DNA from: JBQTHI01 sp052390035
Lineage (GTDB): Bacteria > Actinomycetota > Acidimicrobiia > Spongiisociales > ZC4RG35
Direction of reading: 5' to 3'
DNA: 12,081 bases
Assembly: GCA_052390035.1 (NCBI GenBank)
Contig: JBQTHI010000064.1
Location: 1-12,081, forward strand
Of this stretch, positions 1-5,966 are shown one piece after another (position 1 is the stretch's first letter; every line of letters starts with the position of its first letter). The position numbers and the translations under genes are program-made. The notes under the pieces were generated by a model. It had not been told where the DNA came from. It searched no databases and saw only the letters and a list, made by a program, of their open reading frames with translations.

Positions 1-596
1 CCCAGTGCCAGCAGATAGCCGGCCCGCACCTCCGGCGTTCCAGTCCCGGTCAGGCGTTCCCAGCCCCGTACCAGCACCGTCCCTATAGAACGAGCAAGCC
101 TCGATAAGGGCGGGTGGTGGGACATGCTCGCCACCAATGCCAATTTTCCAACCAGCTGTGGATGCCGGTAGGCCAGCGCCTGGGCGATGGCCCCGCCCAT
201 CGAGTAACCCACCACCCCTGCCGGCTCCAGCTCGAGAGAGTCGATCACCTGGGCTATGTCATCCGCCTCATCCTCGATCTCAAAACGACCGGGTTCGGGA
301 ACCGACAAGCCTTGTGATCGATGATCGATCATCACCACGCGGAATCGATCGGCAAGGAGCGGGGCAACCTTGTACCACTCGGCTATGGATGAGCCGGCCA
401 GCCCATGAATGAGAACGATCACCGGCCCGGCTGGCGGTCCGACCTCACGTACCGACATCTCTCGATCGCCGGCGAACACCGTCCGGGCCGGAATCTTCCA
501 CGGATGGACCTGTCTGGAACGCCATCTGGGTGGGAGCACCGGACCGAAGAGCCGCCAGAGAACAAGGGGAACCACGAGGCGGCGGATCAACTTCAC
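1..596 (-). CDS. Alpha/beta hydrolase, partial (C-terminus beyond left edge)
   Basis: This is an alpha/beta-fold hydrolase; its substrate cannot be told. The frame stays open from a GTG at 596 to the left edge, giving 198 codons. Residues 1-20 are basic then hydrophobic (KLIRRLVVPLVLWRLFG), so the protein may be membrane-anchored or exported. An HGLAGSS stretch (about residues 64-70) matches the oxyanion-hole HG loop. IDHRSQG (90-96) matches the usual strand-4 'D-x-R-G-x-G' region. GYSMGG (130-135) is the nucleophile elbow with Ser132 as the likely nucleophile. The catalytic Asp and His would lie beyond the window. The start is set by a 4-bp GTGA overlap with the upstream ferredoxin gene (GTG 596-594, TGA 595-593), which implies co-transcription and translational coupling. 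The family includes esterases, lipases, haloalkane dehalogenases and C-C hydrolases. Family call is firm; function is open. Confidence 0.87.
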   Translation of the reverse strand, partial: MKLIRRLVVPLVLWRLFGPVLPPRWRSRQVHPWKIPARTVFAGDREMSVREVGPPAGPVIVLIHGLAGSSIAEWYKVAPLLADRFRVVMIDHRSQGLSVPEPGRFEIEDEADDIAQVIDSLELEPAGVVGYSMGGAIAQALAYRHPQLVGKLALVASMSHHPPLSRLARSIGTVLVRGWERLTGTGTPEVRAGYLLAL

Positions 597-1015
597 GAGA
601 GCGCTCCGACTGCAAAAACGTGTTGTTTTACCGGGCGGCCGCCAATCAAGTGTTCGTTGATGATCCGTTCCATGACCTTCACGGTCACCCCCCGGTACCA
701 GGTGCCTTCCGGGTAGACCACGGCGATGGGTCCTTGCTCACAGATCCGAAGGCAGTCGACCTTGTTGCGCAGCACGCAACCACCACCGGGAGGCACCGGG
801 ACCGCTTCCAGCCCTGGCTTGCCCCCCCAAGGTGGAGGGGCAGATGCAAGGTTCAGCTCCTTGAGTCGAGCCTTTAGGTACTTCCACACCTCCGAGGTGA
901 CCTCAAACGGCGCACATTTGGGATTGGTCTGTTCGGCGCACAGGAAGATATGCCGCCCCACGCTTCCGATGGAGAGAGCGGCGGCAATCGTGCGGAGCCT
1001 CTGGTTGTCGTCCAC
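593..1015 (-). CDS. Thioredoxin-like [2Fe-2S] ferredoxin
   Basis: This 140-aa protein resembles the thioredoxin-fold [2Fe-2S] ferredoxins, small soluble electron carriers related to the NuoE cluster domain. Residues 22-34 hold the first cysteine pair (FLCAEQTNPKC, Cys26 and Cys34). The second pair is C88-x3-C92, followed by the typical 'GP-(I/V)-xVVYPEG-xWY' stretch at 95-107. A fifth cysteine, Cys80, is extra. Cys88 and Cys92 are very probably cluster ligands; Cys26 and Cys34 are the likely other two. The start is GTG at 1015, 9 nt downstream of a TAGCGT hexamer, so the mRNA leader would be very short. It overlaps the downstream alpha/beta hydrolase by GTGA, and its divergent neighbour is an O-methyltransferase. 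Its redox partner is unknown. A ferredoxin beside a hydrolase could serve a small oxidative or reductive pathway, but nothing in the window shows one. Confidence 0.85.
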   Translation of the reverse strand: MDDNQRLRTIAAALSIGSVGRHIFLCAEQTNPKCAPFEVTSEVWKYLKARLKELNLASAPPPWGGKPGLEAVPVPPGGGCVLRNKVDCLRICEQGPIAVVYPEGTWYRGVTVKVMERIINEHLIGGRPVKQHVFAVGALS

Positions 1016-1024
1016 AGCAACCCA

Positions 1025-1030
1025 ACGCTA
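1025..1030 (-). promoter_or_regulatory. Candidate -10 (TAGCGT) for the ferredoxin operon
   Basis: TAGCGT reads on the minus strand from 1030 to 1025 and fits the actinobacterial TANNNT -10 pattern. It ends 9 nt before the GTG start at 1015, which predicts a leader of only a few bases. No convincing -35 is seen; any -35 would lie inside the divergent O-methyltransferase gene. Confidence 0.45.
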
Positions 1031-1032
1031 GT

Positions 1033-1038
1033 TAGGGT
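1033..1038 (+). promoter_or_regulatory. Candidate -10 (TAGGGT) for a leaderless O-methyltransferase mRNA
   Basis: TAGGGT lies exactly at -12 to -7 relative to the A of the ATG at 1045, as expected if transcription starts on the start codon. There is no room for a conventional ribosome binding site with its own leader. It sits only 2 bp from the opposing -10 of the ferredoxin operon, so RNA polymerase binding at one should exclude the other. Confidence 0.55.
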
Positions 1039-1044
1039 GGGGAA

Positions 1045-1701
1045 ATGTCCCGGTCCACCCTCCCGCTGACCCCGGAACTGAACGACTACCTGCGCCGAAA
1101 CTCCTCGTCGCTCGATGATGTGGCTGCCCGCCTCGTGAAGGAGACGGCAGAAATGGGCGGCGTGGCCCAGATGCAGATTGCCGCCGAGCAAGGATTGCTG
1201 CTCAAGATGCTGGTGCAGGTCAGTGGTGCCAGAAGGGCCCTGGAGATCGGCACCTTCACGGGGTTCTCGGCGATGATGATCGCCCGAGGGGGAGCTGAGC
1301 GAGTCGTCTGCCTCGACGTCAACGAAGAATGGACGGCCGTCGCCCGTCGCTATTGGCATGAAGCGGGCCTCCACCGGGTAATCGAACTCCGGCTCGGACC
1401 AGCCCTCGCCACGCTTGACGAGATGGAGCCGGACGAACGCTTTGACTTCGCTTTCATCGACGCCGACAAGGGCAGCTACCTCGACTACTACCACTTGGTC
1501 CTCGAGCGTCTCGAACCCGGGAGCCTGATGGCGGTCGACAACACCCTCTGGTCTGGGCGGGTGATCGACCCGTCCGACCAATCCGAGGACACCCAAGCGA
1601 TCCGCCGCTTCAACGCCGCGGTAGCCCAAGACCCCCAAGTCGAGGTAGTGATTCTTCCCATCGGGGACGGGATGACCCTGATCCGCAAGGTTGGCGGGTA
1701 G
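1045..1701 (+). CDS. SAM-dependent, metal-dependent O-methyltransferase
   Basis: A 218-aa class I methyltransferase of the catechol/caffeoyl-CoA O-methyltransferase family, expected to move a methyl group from S-adenosylmethionine to a catechol-like hydroxyl in the cytoplasm. The SAM-binding motif I is LEIGTFTGFSA (66-76), with an acidic residue ending strand 2 at Asp91. The divalent-metal and catalytic residues of the family are visible: Asp139 and Lys142 in FIDADK (137-142), then Asp165-Asn166 in AVDN. These correspond to the Asp, Lys, Asp, Asn set of rat COMT. Full length is normal for bacterial members. The ATG at 1045 is supported by the TAGGGT hexamer at exactly -12 to -7. The gene is monocistronic, ending 10 nt before a strong hairpin. 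The natural acceptor is not predictable; bacterial members often have broad catechol specificity. Confidence 0.93.
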   Translation: MSRSTLPLTPELNDYLRRNSSSLDDVAARLVKETAEMGGVAQMQIAAEQGLLLKMLVQVSGARRALEIGTFTGFSAMMIARGGAERVVCLDVNEEWTAVARRYWHEAGLHRVIELRLGPALATLDEMEPDERFDFAFIDADKGSYLDYYHLVLERLEPGSLMAVDNTLWSGRVIDPSDQSEDTQAIRRFNAAVAQDPQVEVVILPIGDGMTLIRKVGG

Positions 1702-1711
1702 CACGCTCGTC

Positions 1712-1752
1712 TGTGAAGGCTTTCGCACCAAAACGGTGCGAAAGCCTTCACA
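1712..1752. terminator. Perfect 18-bp-arm hairpin, probable bidirectional terminator
   Basis: The arms TGTGAAGGCTTTCGCACC (1712-1729) and its exact reverse complement (1735-1752) flank a 5-nt loop, AAAAC. It begins 10 nt after the O-methyltransferase stop and overlaps the last codons and TGA of the convergent HEAT-like gene (stop 1750-1748). Position between convergent genes argues for a two-way terminator. Neither side has a U-tract, which is common for GC-rich actinobacterial hairpins. Confidence 0.75.
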
Positions 1753-2104
1753 CATCCGGGGGAAGCCGCCGGATCCGCTCCAGGTCATCGAGCGACCGCC
1801 GGGCGGCCTGGCCTAGGGGACCGCCAACTGTGGCTGCTAGGCGCCGAAGCTCGGCCTCGGCCTCCGGCCCTCCCAGGTCGCCGAGGATGGTGGCCAGGGC
1901 GGGTTCTTCCGACCCCCCGCGCAGAGCATCGACCACGACCGGCACCGAGCGGGGTCCCGCCTTCACCAGCATCATCCCGGCGAGGGTCGAGGCTTGCTCG
2001 TCTCCGCTGCCCACCATCGAGGCCAGGGAGCGTCCGGCTGCCGCTACCCCCAGTCGGAGGAGAGTTCCATTGGCAAACACCGCCAGCGAGCGGATGATCG
2101 ACAT
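1748..2104 (-). CDS. Small HEAT-repeat-like protein
   Basis: A 118-aa, all-helical protein with no recognised enzyme motif. Residues about 70-112 read like HEAT/PBS-lyase-type helical hairpins (for example LATILGDLGGPEAEAELRRLA, with the typical 'G-D-L-G-x-P-E-A' turn). Residues 1-45 form Ala/Leu-rich helices (SIIRSLAVFANGTLLRLGVAAAG) that could associate with a membrane or pack as another repeat; this is not a clear TM segment. The ATG at 2104 is 17 nt downstream of the stop of the helical-repeat hydrolase gene. The two are therefore probably expressed together, although a TAGCGT at 2118-2113 may give it its own short-leader transcript. Helical repeats usually mediate protein-protein contact, so a partner role for the upstream protein is plausible but inferred. 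Its stop codon lies inside the terminator stem. Confidence 0.72.
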   Translation of the reverse strand: MSIIRSLAVFANGTLLRLGVAAAGRSLASMVGSGDEQASTLAGMMLVKAGPRSVPVVVDALRGGSEEPALATILGDLGGPEAEAELRRLAATVGGPLGQAARRSLDDLERIRRLPPDV

Positions 2105-2112
2105 AGCGGCGG

Positions 2113-2118
2113 ACGCTA
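2113..2118 (-). promoter_or_regulatory. Candidate -10 (TAGCGT) for the small HEAT-like gene
   Basis: TAGCGT on the minus strand (2118 to 2113) lies 8 nt before the ATG at 2104, in the 17-bp gap between the two helical-repeat genes. It has the same sequence as the candidate -10 of the ferredoxin operon. It may allow separate expression of the second gene, but read-through from the upstream gene is equally possible. Confidence 0.35.
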
Positions 2119-2121
2119 GCC

Positions 2122-3213
2122 CTATAGCACCGCCGCCAACCCGTGGGTGGCCCAGTAGGCCGGCTCATGAGGGGCCGGGTGGCTGAACCAGCCGTGGATG
2201 TGCTCTTCCACCGGGCTCCCGGCTGGGAAGCGCTGGCCGCCCCGGTCGGCGAGGATCACCAGGTCGAACCGGACCCTGACGTCGATCACCCGGCCAACCC
2301 GGGAGAAGTCCGGGAACCATTCGGGGTGGACCGGCCAGGCGAGCAGCACCAGGCGATCGAGCACCAACCCGTCGCGGGTGGCCAGGTTGCCCACCGTCGC
2401 CCCGTGGCTGTGGGCGAAGAAGTCGGGGTGGGTGAGCTGCTGGGCGCCGACCCAGGCCTTGAGCTCCTGGGCGGCCAGCCGGCGGCGATCGTGTGAGTAG
2501 GCGCCCGACCACTGGAAGCTGGTGGGGTGAAGATGAAGAGGGGGATTGAGCCCGGCCAGATAGGAGTAGAAGTCGCCCCCGGGCTGGTACCAGGCCTGGG
2601 CCGACCCCCAGGTGCCGTGGGTGAGGGCGGCGGTGCGGGACGGCCGGTCGCTCTTCTTCAGCTCGACCCCCTCGCCCACCAGCGATCCCAGGGCTCGATT
2701 GGTGGGGTCGACGCGGGCAAGGCCGGTGGCGGCCAGTTCCCGGGTGAGCTCGTCGAGGCTGACCGCCCCCTGCTCAAGGATCTGGCGCAGCTTTCCCCGC
2801 GACCGAGTGGTATCGAGCGCCGCCACCGCCGCCGCTACCCGCACCACCTCATGCGGGCTGTGAAGCGATGCCTCGATCAGCGACGCGGCCACCGCCGGGT
2901 CGGGATGGTCGTAGAGCTCGTGGGCCAGTCGGGGCGCCTGGTCGAGTGCAACCTGGGGGATGAACTGCTGGGCGTGGATGCGGGGACCGATCTCGAGGTA
3001 GCGGGTGGCCTGCTCGACCGTGAGCCGTCTCTCCCCTCGAAGGGCCCTCAGCTCTGGCAACGGAAACTCAGAAGCACGAGGCACCTGCTCCTCCCGGCCC
3101 CGCACCGCCGCCCCCGCCGAAAGGAGCACCGCCGCCTGCGACAGCTGACCGGCGGAGGTGGCCTCCTCGAAGGCCTCCGGGCCGGGAACCGGCTCGACGT
3201 CGGCATAGTCCAT
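2122..3213 (-). CDS. Helical-repeat (HEAT/ARM-like) protein fused to an alpha/beta hydrolase
   Basis: A 363-aa two-part protein of unknown function. Residues about 10-180 are a run of Ala/Leu-rich helices with HEAT/ARM-like spacing (for example HPDPAVAASLIEASLHSPHE at 103-122 and EVVRVAAAVAALD next). From about residue 195 the pattern changes to an alpha/beta hydrolase: THGTWG (198-203) fits the oxyanion-hole loop and AHSHG (267-271) the nucleophile elbow with Ser269. His345 or His349 in the C-terminal SHPAPHEP stretch may be the catalytic His; Asp317 or Asp323 may be the acid. The first Gly of GxSxG is Ala, as in some lipases. There is no signal peptide. TAGCTT sits exactly at -12 to -7 of the ATG at 3213, supporting a leaderless start. 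Downstream is a small HEAT-like gene. Lipase, esterase or thioesterase activity is possible; I cannot choose a substrate. Confidence 0.78.
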   Translation of the reverse strand: MDYADVEPVPGPEAFEEATSAGQLSQAAVLLSAGAAVRGREEQVPRASEFPLPELRALRGERRLTVEQATRYLEIGPRIHAQQFIPQVALDQAPRLAHELYDHPDPAVAASLIEASLHSPHEVVRVAAAVAALDTTRSRGKLRQILEQGAVSLDELTRELAATGLARVDPTNRALGSLVGEGVELKKSDRPSRTAALTHGTWGSAQAWYQPGGDFYSYLAGLNPPLHLHPTSFQWSGAYSHDRRRLAAQELKAWVGAQQLTHPDFFAHSHGATVGNLATRDGLVLDRLVLLAWPVHPEWFPDFSRVGRVIDVRVRFDLVILADRGGQRFPAGSPVEEHIHGWFSHPAPHEPAYWATHGLAAVL

Positions 3214-3219
3214 CGGGCA

Positions 3220-3225
3220 AAGCTA
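3220..3225 (-). promoter_or_regulatory. Candidate -10 (TAGCTT) for the helical-repeat hydrolase
   Basis: TAGCTT on the minus strand (3225 to 3220) lies at exactly -12 to -7 from the ATG at 3213, predicting a leaderless transcript. No clear -35 hexamer is seen upstream. Confidence 0.5.
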
Positions 3226-3252
3226 CCGAAGTGGAGAGACACACCTGCACCA

Positions 3253-3309
3253 CCCCGTTCCTGCGTAGAAATCGGGCGGTATACGCCGAAAAAATACGCA
3301 GGAACGGGG
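3253..3309. repeat. 57-bp palindromic element between divergent promoters
   Basis: The arms CCCCGTTCCTGCGTA (3253-3267) and its exact reverse complement (3295-3309) flank a 27-nt centre. The centre holds GTATAC and GGCG/CGCC, which can pair as an inner stem, plus an A-run (3289-3294). It lies upstream of both divergent genes, between their candidate -10 elements (3220-3225 and 3345-3350), so a terminator role for either is unlikely. It may be an operator, a cruciform-forming site or a small dispersed palindromic repeat. I see no flanking target-site duplication. Confidence 0.7.
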
Positions 3310-3344
3310 CCGTGGAGCCAACCCAGCTTGTCCCTCCCCCTCCG

Positions 3345-3350
3345 TACACT
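3345..3350 (+). promoter_or_regulatory. Candidate -10 (TACACT) for uvrB
   Basis: TACACT ends 9 nt before the ATG at 3360 and predicts a leader of about three bases or fewer. It supports this ATG over in-frame starts further upstream, which would lie before the promoter. No GAAC-N4-GTTC type SOS box is visible between 3214 and 3359. Confidence 0.45.
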
Positions 3351-3359
3351 TGCCCTCCG

Positions 3360-5369
3360 ATGCCCGCCTTCCGCGTCCACTCCGACTTCGCCCCCGCTGG
3401 CGATCAGCCCAAAGCAATAGCTTCTTTGGCCGAGGGGATCAATCGCGGTGATCGGTTTCAGACCCTGCTTGGCATTACCGGATCGGGGAAGTCGGCGACC
3501 ATTGCGTGGGCGATAGAAGCGGTGCAGCGTCCCACCATCGTCATCGCTCCCAACAAGGCCCTGGCCGCCCAACTTGCCAACGAGTTCCGCCAGTTCTTCC
3601 CCGAGAACCGGGTCGAATACTTCGTCTCCTATTACGACTACTACCAGCCCGAGGCCTACCTCCCCCAGACAGATACATACATCGAGAAGGACGCCACGAT
3701 CAACGACGAGATCGACCGGCTTCGCCACTCGGCCACTTCGGCGCTGCTGGTCAGAGAAGACGTGATAATCGTCGCCTCGGTTTCCTGCATCTACGGTCTC
3801 GGCTCACCCGAGCAGTATGAAGGACAGCTGCTTCGCCTCTTCCGTAACGTCGAATATCCGATGTCCCACGCCATCCGCCGGCTAATTGACATCGGCTATG
3901 AACGCAACGAGGTCAATCTGATCCGCGGCAAGTTCCGGGTGCGGGGCGACACCCTGGAGGTGATGCCGTCCTACGAAGAAACGGTGATCCGGTTCTCCTA
4001 TTTCGGAGACGAGGTGGAACGGATACTAAGGATGAACCCAATCACCGGCGAGGTGATCGAAGAGCTCGACGAGGTGGTCGTGTTTCCCGCCACCCACTAT
4101 GTGACCGAGCGTGAGCGGCTGCTCAAGGCGACCATCTCGATCGAAGAGGAGCTCACCCAACGCCTGGCCGAACTGGAGGCAAAGAGCAAGCTGCTCGAGG
4201 CCCAACGCCTCCGCATGCGTACCTCCTACGACCTGGAGATGCTGCGCGAGGTCGGGTTCTGCACCGGGATCGAGAACTACTCACGGTACCTCGACGGCCG
4301 CCAGCCCGGCGAGGCCCCCTACACCCTCCTCGACTACTTCCCCGACAACTACCTGACCATCATCGACGAATCCCATGTGACGGTCCCCCAGATCGGCGGC
4401 CAATACGAGGGAGATCACAGCCGCAAGTCGGTGCTGGTCGAGCACGGCTTCCGGCTCCCCTCGGCCATGGACAACCGGCCCCTCCGTTTCGACGAGTGGC
4501 TGGAGAAGGCCAAACAGGTGGTGTTCCTTTCCGCCACCCCCTCCGCCTTTGAACTATCAAAATCGACTCAGGTGGTCGAGCAGATCGTCCGCCCGACCGG
4601 TCTGGTCGACCCGGAGGTAGTGGTGCGACCAACCCGAGGGCAGATCGATGACCTTCTCCACGAGATCCGCACCAGGGCGGCCGCCGACCAGCGGATCCTG
4701 GTGACCACCCTCACCAAGAAGATGGCCGAAGACCTCACCGACTATCTGCTGGAGATGGGCGTTCGGGCGCGTTATCTCCACTCTGAGATCGACACCCTGG
4801 AGCGGGTGGCCATCCTCCGCGAGTTGCGGCTGGGCGAGTTTGACGTGTTGGTCGGCATCAACCTGTTGCGGGAGGGTCTCGACCTCCCCGAGGTGTCCCT
4901 CGTCGCCATCCTCGACGCCGACAAGGAAGGGTTCCTCCGCTCCGAGACGTCGCTCATCCAGATCATCGGACGGGCCGCCCGTAACGTCGAAGGTCAGGTG
5001 ATCATGTACGCCGATCAGGTCACCGACTCGATGCGCCGGGCCATCAACGAGACCAACCGCCGCCGCTGGCTGCAGGCCAAGTACAACGAGGAACGGGGCA
5101 TCGACCCCCAGACGATCAGGAAGAAGGTGTCCGACATCCTCGAATTGGTCTCCTCCCAACCGACCCCTGGCGACCGCCGACGGCGGGAGTTGACCTCGCG
5201 TCAGCCGCTGAACCTGGAAGGCGACGACCTCACCCGGCTGATCATGTCCCTCGAAGAGGAGATGCACCAGGCGGCCAAGGAGCTGCGATTCGAATACGCC
5301 GCCCGCCTCCGCGACGAGGTCAACGAACTCAAACGGGAGCTACGTCAAATCACCCAGGCAGTCGGGTAA
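3360..5369 (+). CDS. uvrB: UvrABC excision nuclease subunit B
   Basis: UvrB, the damage-verifying helicase-like subunit of bacterial nucleotide excision repair, which is loaded by UvrA and then recruits UvrC. The 669-aa length is typical. Walker A is GITGSGKS (38-45, Lys44). The damage-probing beta-hairpin region is YYDYYQPEAYLPQTDTYIEK (91-110). The motif II equivalent is DESH (336-339) and motif VI is QIIGRAAR (534-541). The C-terminal UVR coiled-coil that contacts UvrC runs from about 631 to 665 (LEEEMHQAAKELRFEYAARL). The ATG at 3360 gives the standard N-terminus (FRVHSDFAPAGDQPKAI) and is supported by TACACT upstream. An upstream in-frame extension to 3231 would translate the palindromic element and is rejected. 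No uvrA or uvrC lies in the window; greA follows after 46 bp, probably from its own promoter. No departure from the family was noticed. Confidence 0.99.
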   Translation: MPAFRVHSDFAPAGDQPKAIASLAEGINRGDRFQTLLGITGSGKSATIAWAIEAVQRPTIVIAPNKALAAQLANEFRQFFPENRVEYFVSYYDYYQPEAYLPQTDTYIEKDATINDEIDRLRHSATSALLVREDVIIVASVSCIYGLGSPEQYEGQLLRLFRNVEYPMSHAIRRLIDIGYERNEVNLIRGKFRVRGDTLEVMPSYEETVIRFSYFGDEVERILRMNPITGEVIEELDEVVVFPATHYVTERERLLKATISIEEELTQRLAELEAKSKLLEAQRLRMRTSYDLEMLREVGFCTGIENYSRYLDGRQPGEAPYTLLDYFPDNYLTIIDESHVTVPQIGGQYEGDHSRKSVLVEHGFRLPSAMDNRPLRFDEWLEKAKQVVFLSATPSAFELSKSTQVVEQIVRPTGLVDPEVVVRPTRGQIDDLLHEIRTRAAADQRILVTTLTKKMAEDLTDYLLEMGVRARYLHSEIDTLERVAILRELRLGEFDVLVGINLLREGLDLPEVSLVAILDADKEGFLRSETSLIQIIGRAARNVEGQVIMYADQVTDSMRRAINETNRRRWLQAKYNEERGIDPQTIRKKVSDILELVSSQPTPGDRRRRELTSRQPLNLEGDDLTRLIMSLEEEMHQAAKELRFEYAARLRDEVNELKRELRQITQAVG

Positions 5370-5398
5370 GTAACGTCCAAGGCGTCATCCCCGCCAGG

Positions 5399-5404
5399 TA
5401 TCCT
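5399..5404 (+). promoter_or_regulatory. Candidate -10 (TATCCT) for greA
   Basis: TATCCT ends 11 nt before the greA ATG at 5416, predicting a leader of about five bases. An AAAGGA stretch (5406-5411) sits 4 nt before the ATG and could act as a weak ribosome binding site when transcripts come from further upstream, such as uvrB read-through. Confidence 0.45.
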
Positions 5405-5415
5405 TAAAGGATCCC

Positions 5416-5892
5416 ATGACCGACCAGGGCACCTGGCTTACCCCTTCGGCGTTTGAGCGGTTGACCGCCGAATTGGAGGAGTTGAAGACCGAGGGCCGGC
5501 GCCAGATCGAGGCGCGGCTGGCGGAGGCGCGCTCGCACGGCGATATGCGGGAGAACGGCGATTACGACGCCGCCAAACAAGACCAGGGCCTGATGGAGGC
5601 CCGGATCCGCCAGCTTGAGGCCATCCTCGCTCACGCCGAAGTACGCGAGGCGGCTGACGACGGCACCGTCGGGATCGGCTCGGTGGTGACCGTGGCGGAC
5701 GCCGACGGCGACACCCTCGAATACTTCGTCGCCACCCACGAAAACAAGGTCCCCGGGTACCTACTCGCCTCCCCCGAATCGCCATTCGGCAAGGCTCTGC
5801 TCGGCGCCAAGGCCGGGGACCAGGTCACCTACACCGCCCCCGGCGGGACGTTCTCCGTCACCGTCAAGGAAGTCCGGCCCTACCGGGGCTGA
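5416..5892 (+). CDS. greA: Transcription elongation factor GreA
   Basis: GreA binds in the secondary channel of RNA polymerase and stimulates cleavage of backtracked RNA, rescuing stalled complexes. The 158-aa length is exactly typical. The N-terminal coiled-coil covers about residues 8-75 (LTPSAFERLTAELEELK). Its tip, HGDMRENGDYDAAK (41-54), carries the two acidic residues Asp43 and Glu46, which correspond to E. coli Asp41 and Glu44 and coordinate the catalytic Mg2+. The C-terminal FKBP-like domain covers about 80-158 and includes SPFGKALLGAKAGDQV (121-136), the usual GreA signature. It follows uvrB by 46 bp on the same strand and precedes mgtE by 74 bp. TATCCT upstream suggests its own promoter. 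Nothing unusual is seen. Confidence 0.98.
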   Translation: MTDQGTWLTPSAFERLTAELEELKTEGRRQIEARLAEARSHGDMRENGDYDAAKQDQGLMEARIRQLEAILAHAEVREAADDGTVGIGSVVTVADADGDTLEYFVATHENKVPGYLLASPESPFGKALLGAKAGDQVTYTAPGGTFSVTVKEVRPYRG

Positions 5893-5954
5893 TCTCTCTG
5901 CCGCCTCGATAACGGAGGCAAAGCTGGGCGCCAGGACCGCATAGGGGCCACCGG

Positions 5955-5960
5955 TAGCCT
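5955..5960 (+). promoter_or_regulatory. Candidate -10 (TAGCCT) for leaderless mgtE
   Basis: TAGCCT lies at exactly -12 to -7 from the GTG at 5967, as for a transcript starting on the start codon. This leaves no room for a Mg2+-sensing leader RNA, unlike mgtE genes of Bacillus controlled by an M-box riboswitch. Confidence 0.55.
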
Positions 5961-5966
5961 GGGCCG

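Noticed and set aside
318..331. 14-bp perfect palindrome GATGATCGATCATC
   Set aside because: It lies inside the hydrolase gene and encodes the conserved IDHR region; Asp/Ile/His codons readily form such palindromes.
874..1788. Long open frame opposite the O-methyltransferase
   Set aside because: It covers a clear methyltransferase gene, the terminator and parts of neighbouring genes; its composition is that of a GC-rich antisense shadow.
1713..2186. Short frames reading out of the palindrome at 1712-1752 on either strand
   Set aside because: They begin inside the terminator arms and then run antisense to known genes; the shared N-terminal peptide comes from the palindrome.
3231..3359. In-frame N-terminal extension of UvrB
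   Set aside because: It would translate the palindromic element, precedes the candidate -10 at 3345-3350, and adds 43 residues absent from UvrB proteins, whereas the ATG at 3360 gives the standard N-terminus.
5899..5920. Weak hairpin after greA
   Set aside because: Only four plus two base pairs with a mismatch and an 8-nt loop; too weak to call a terminator.
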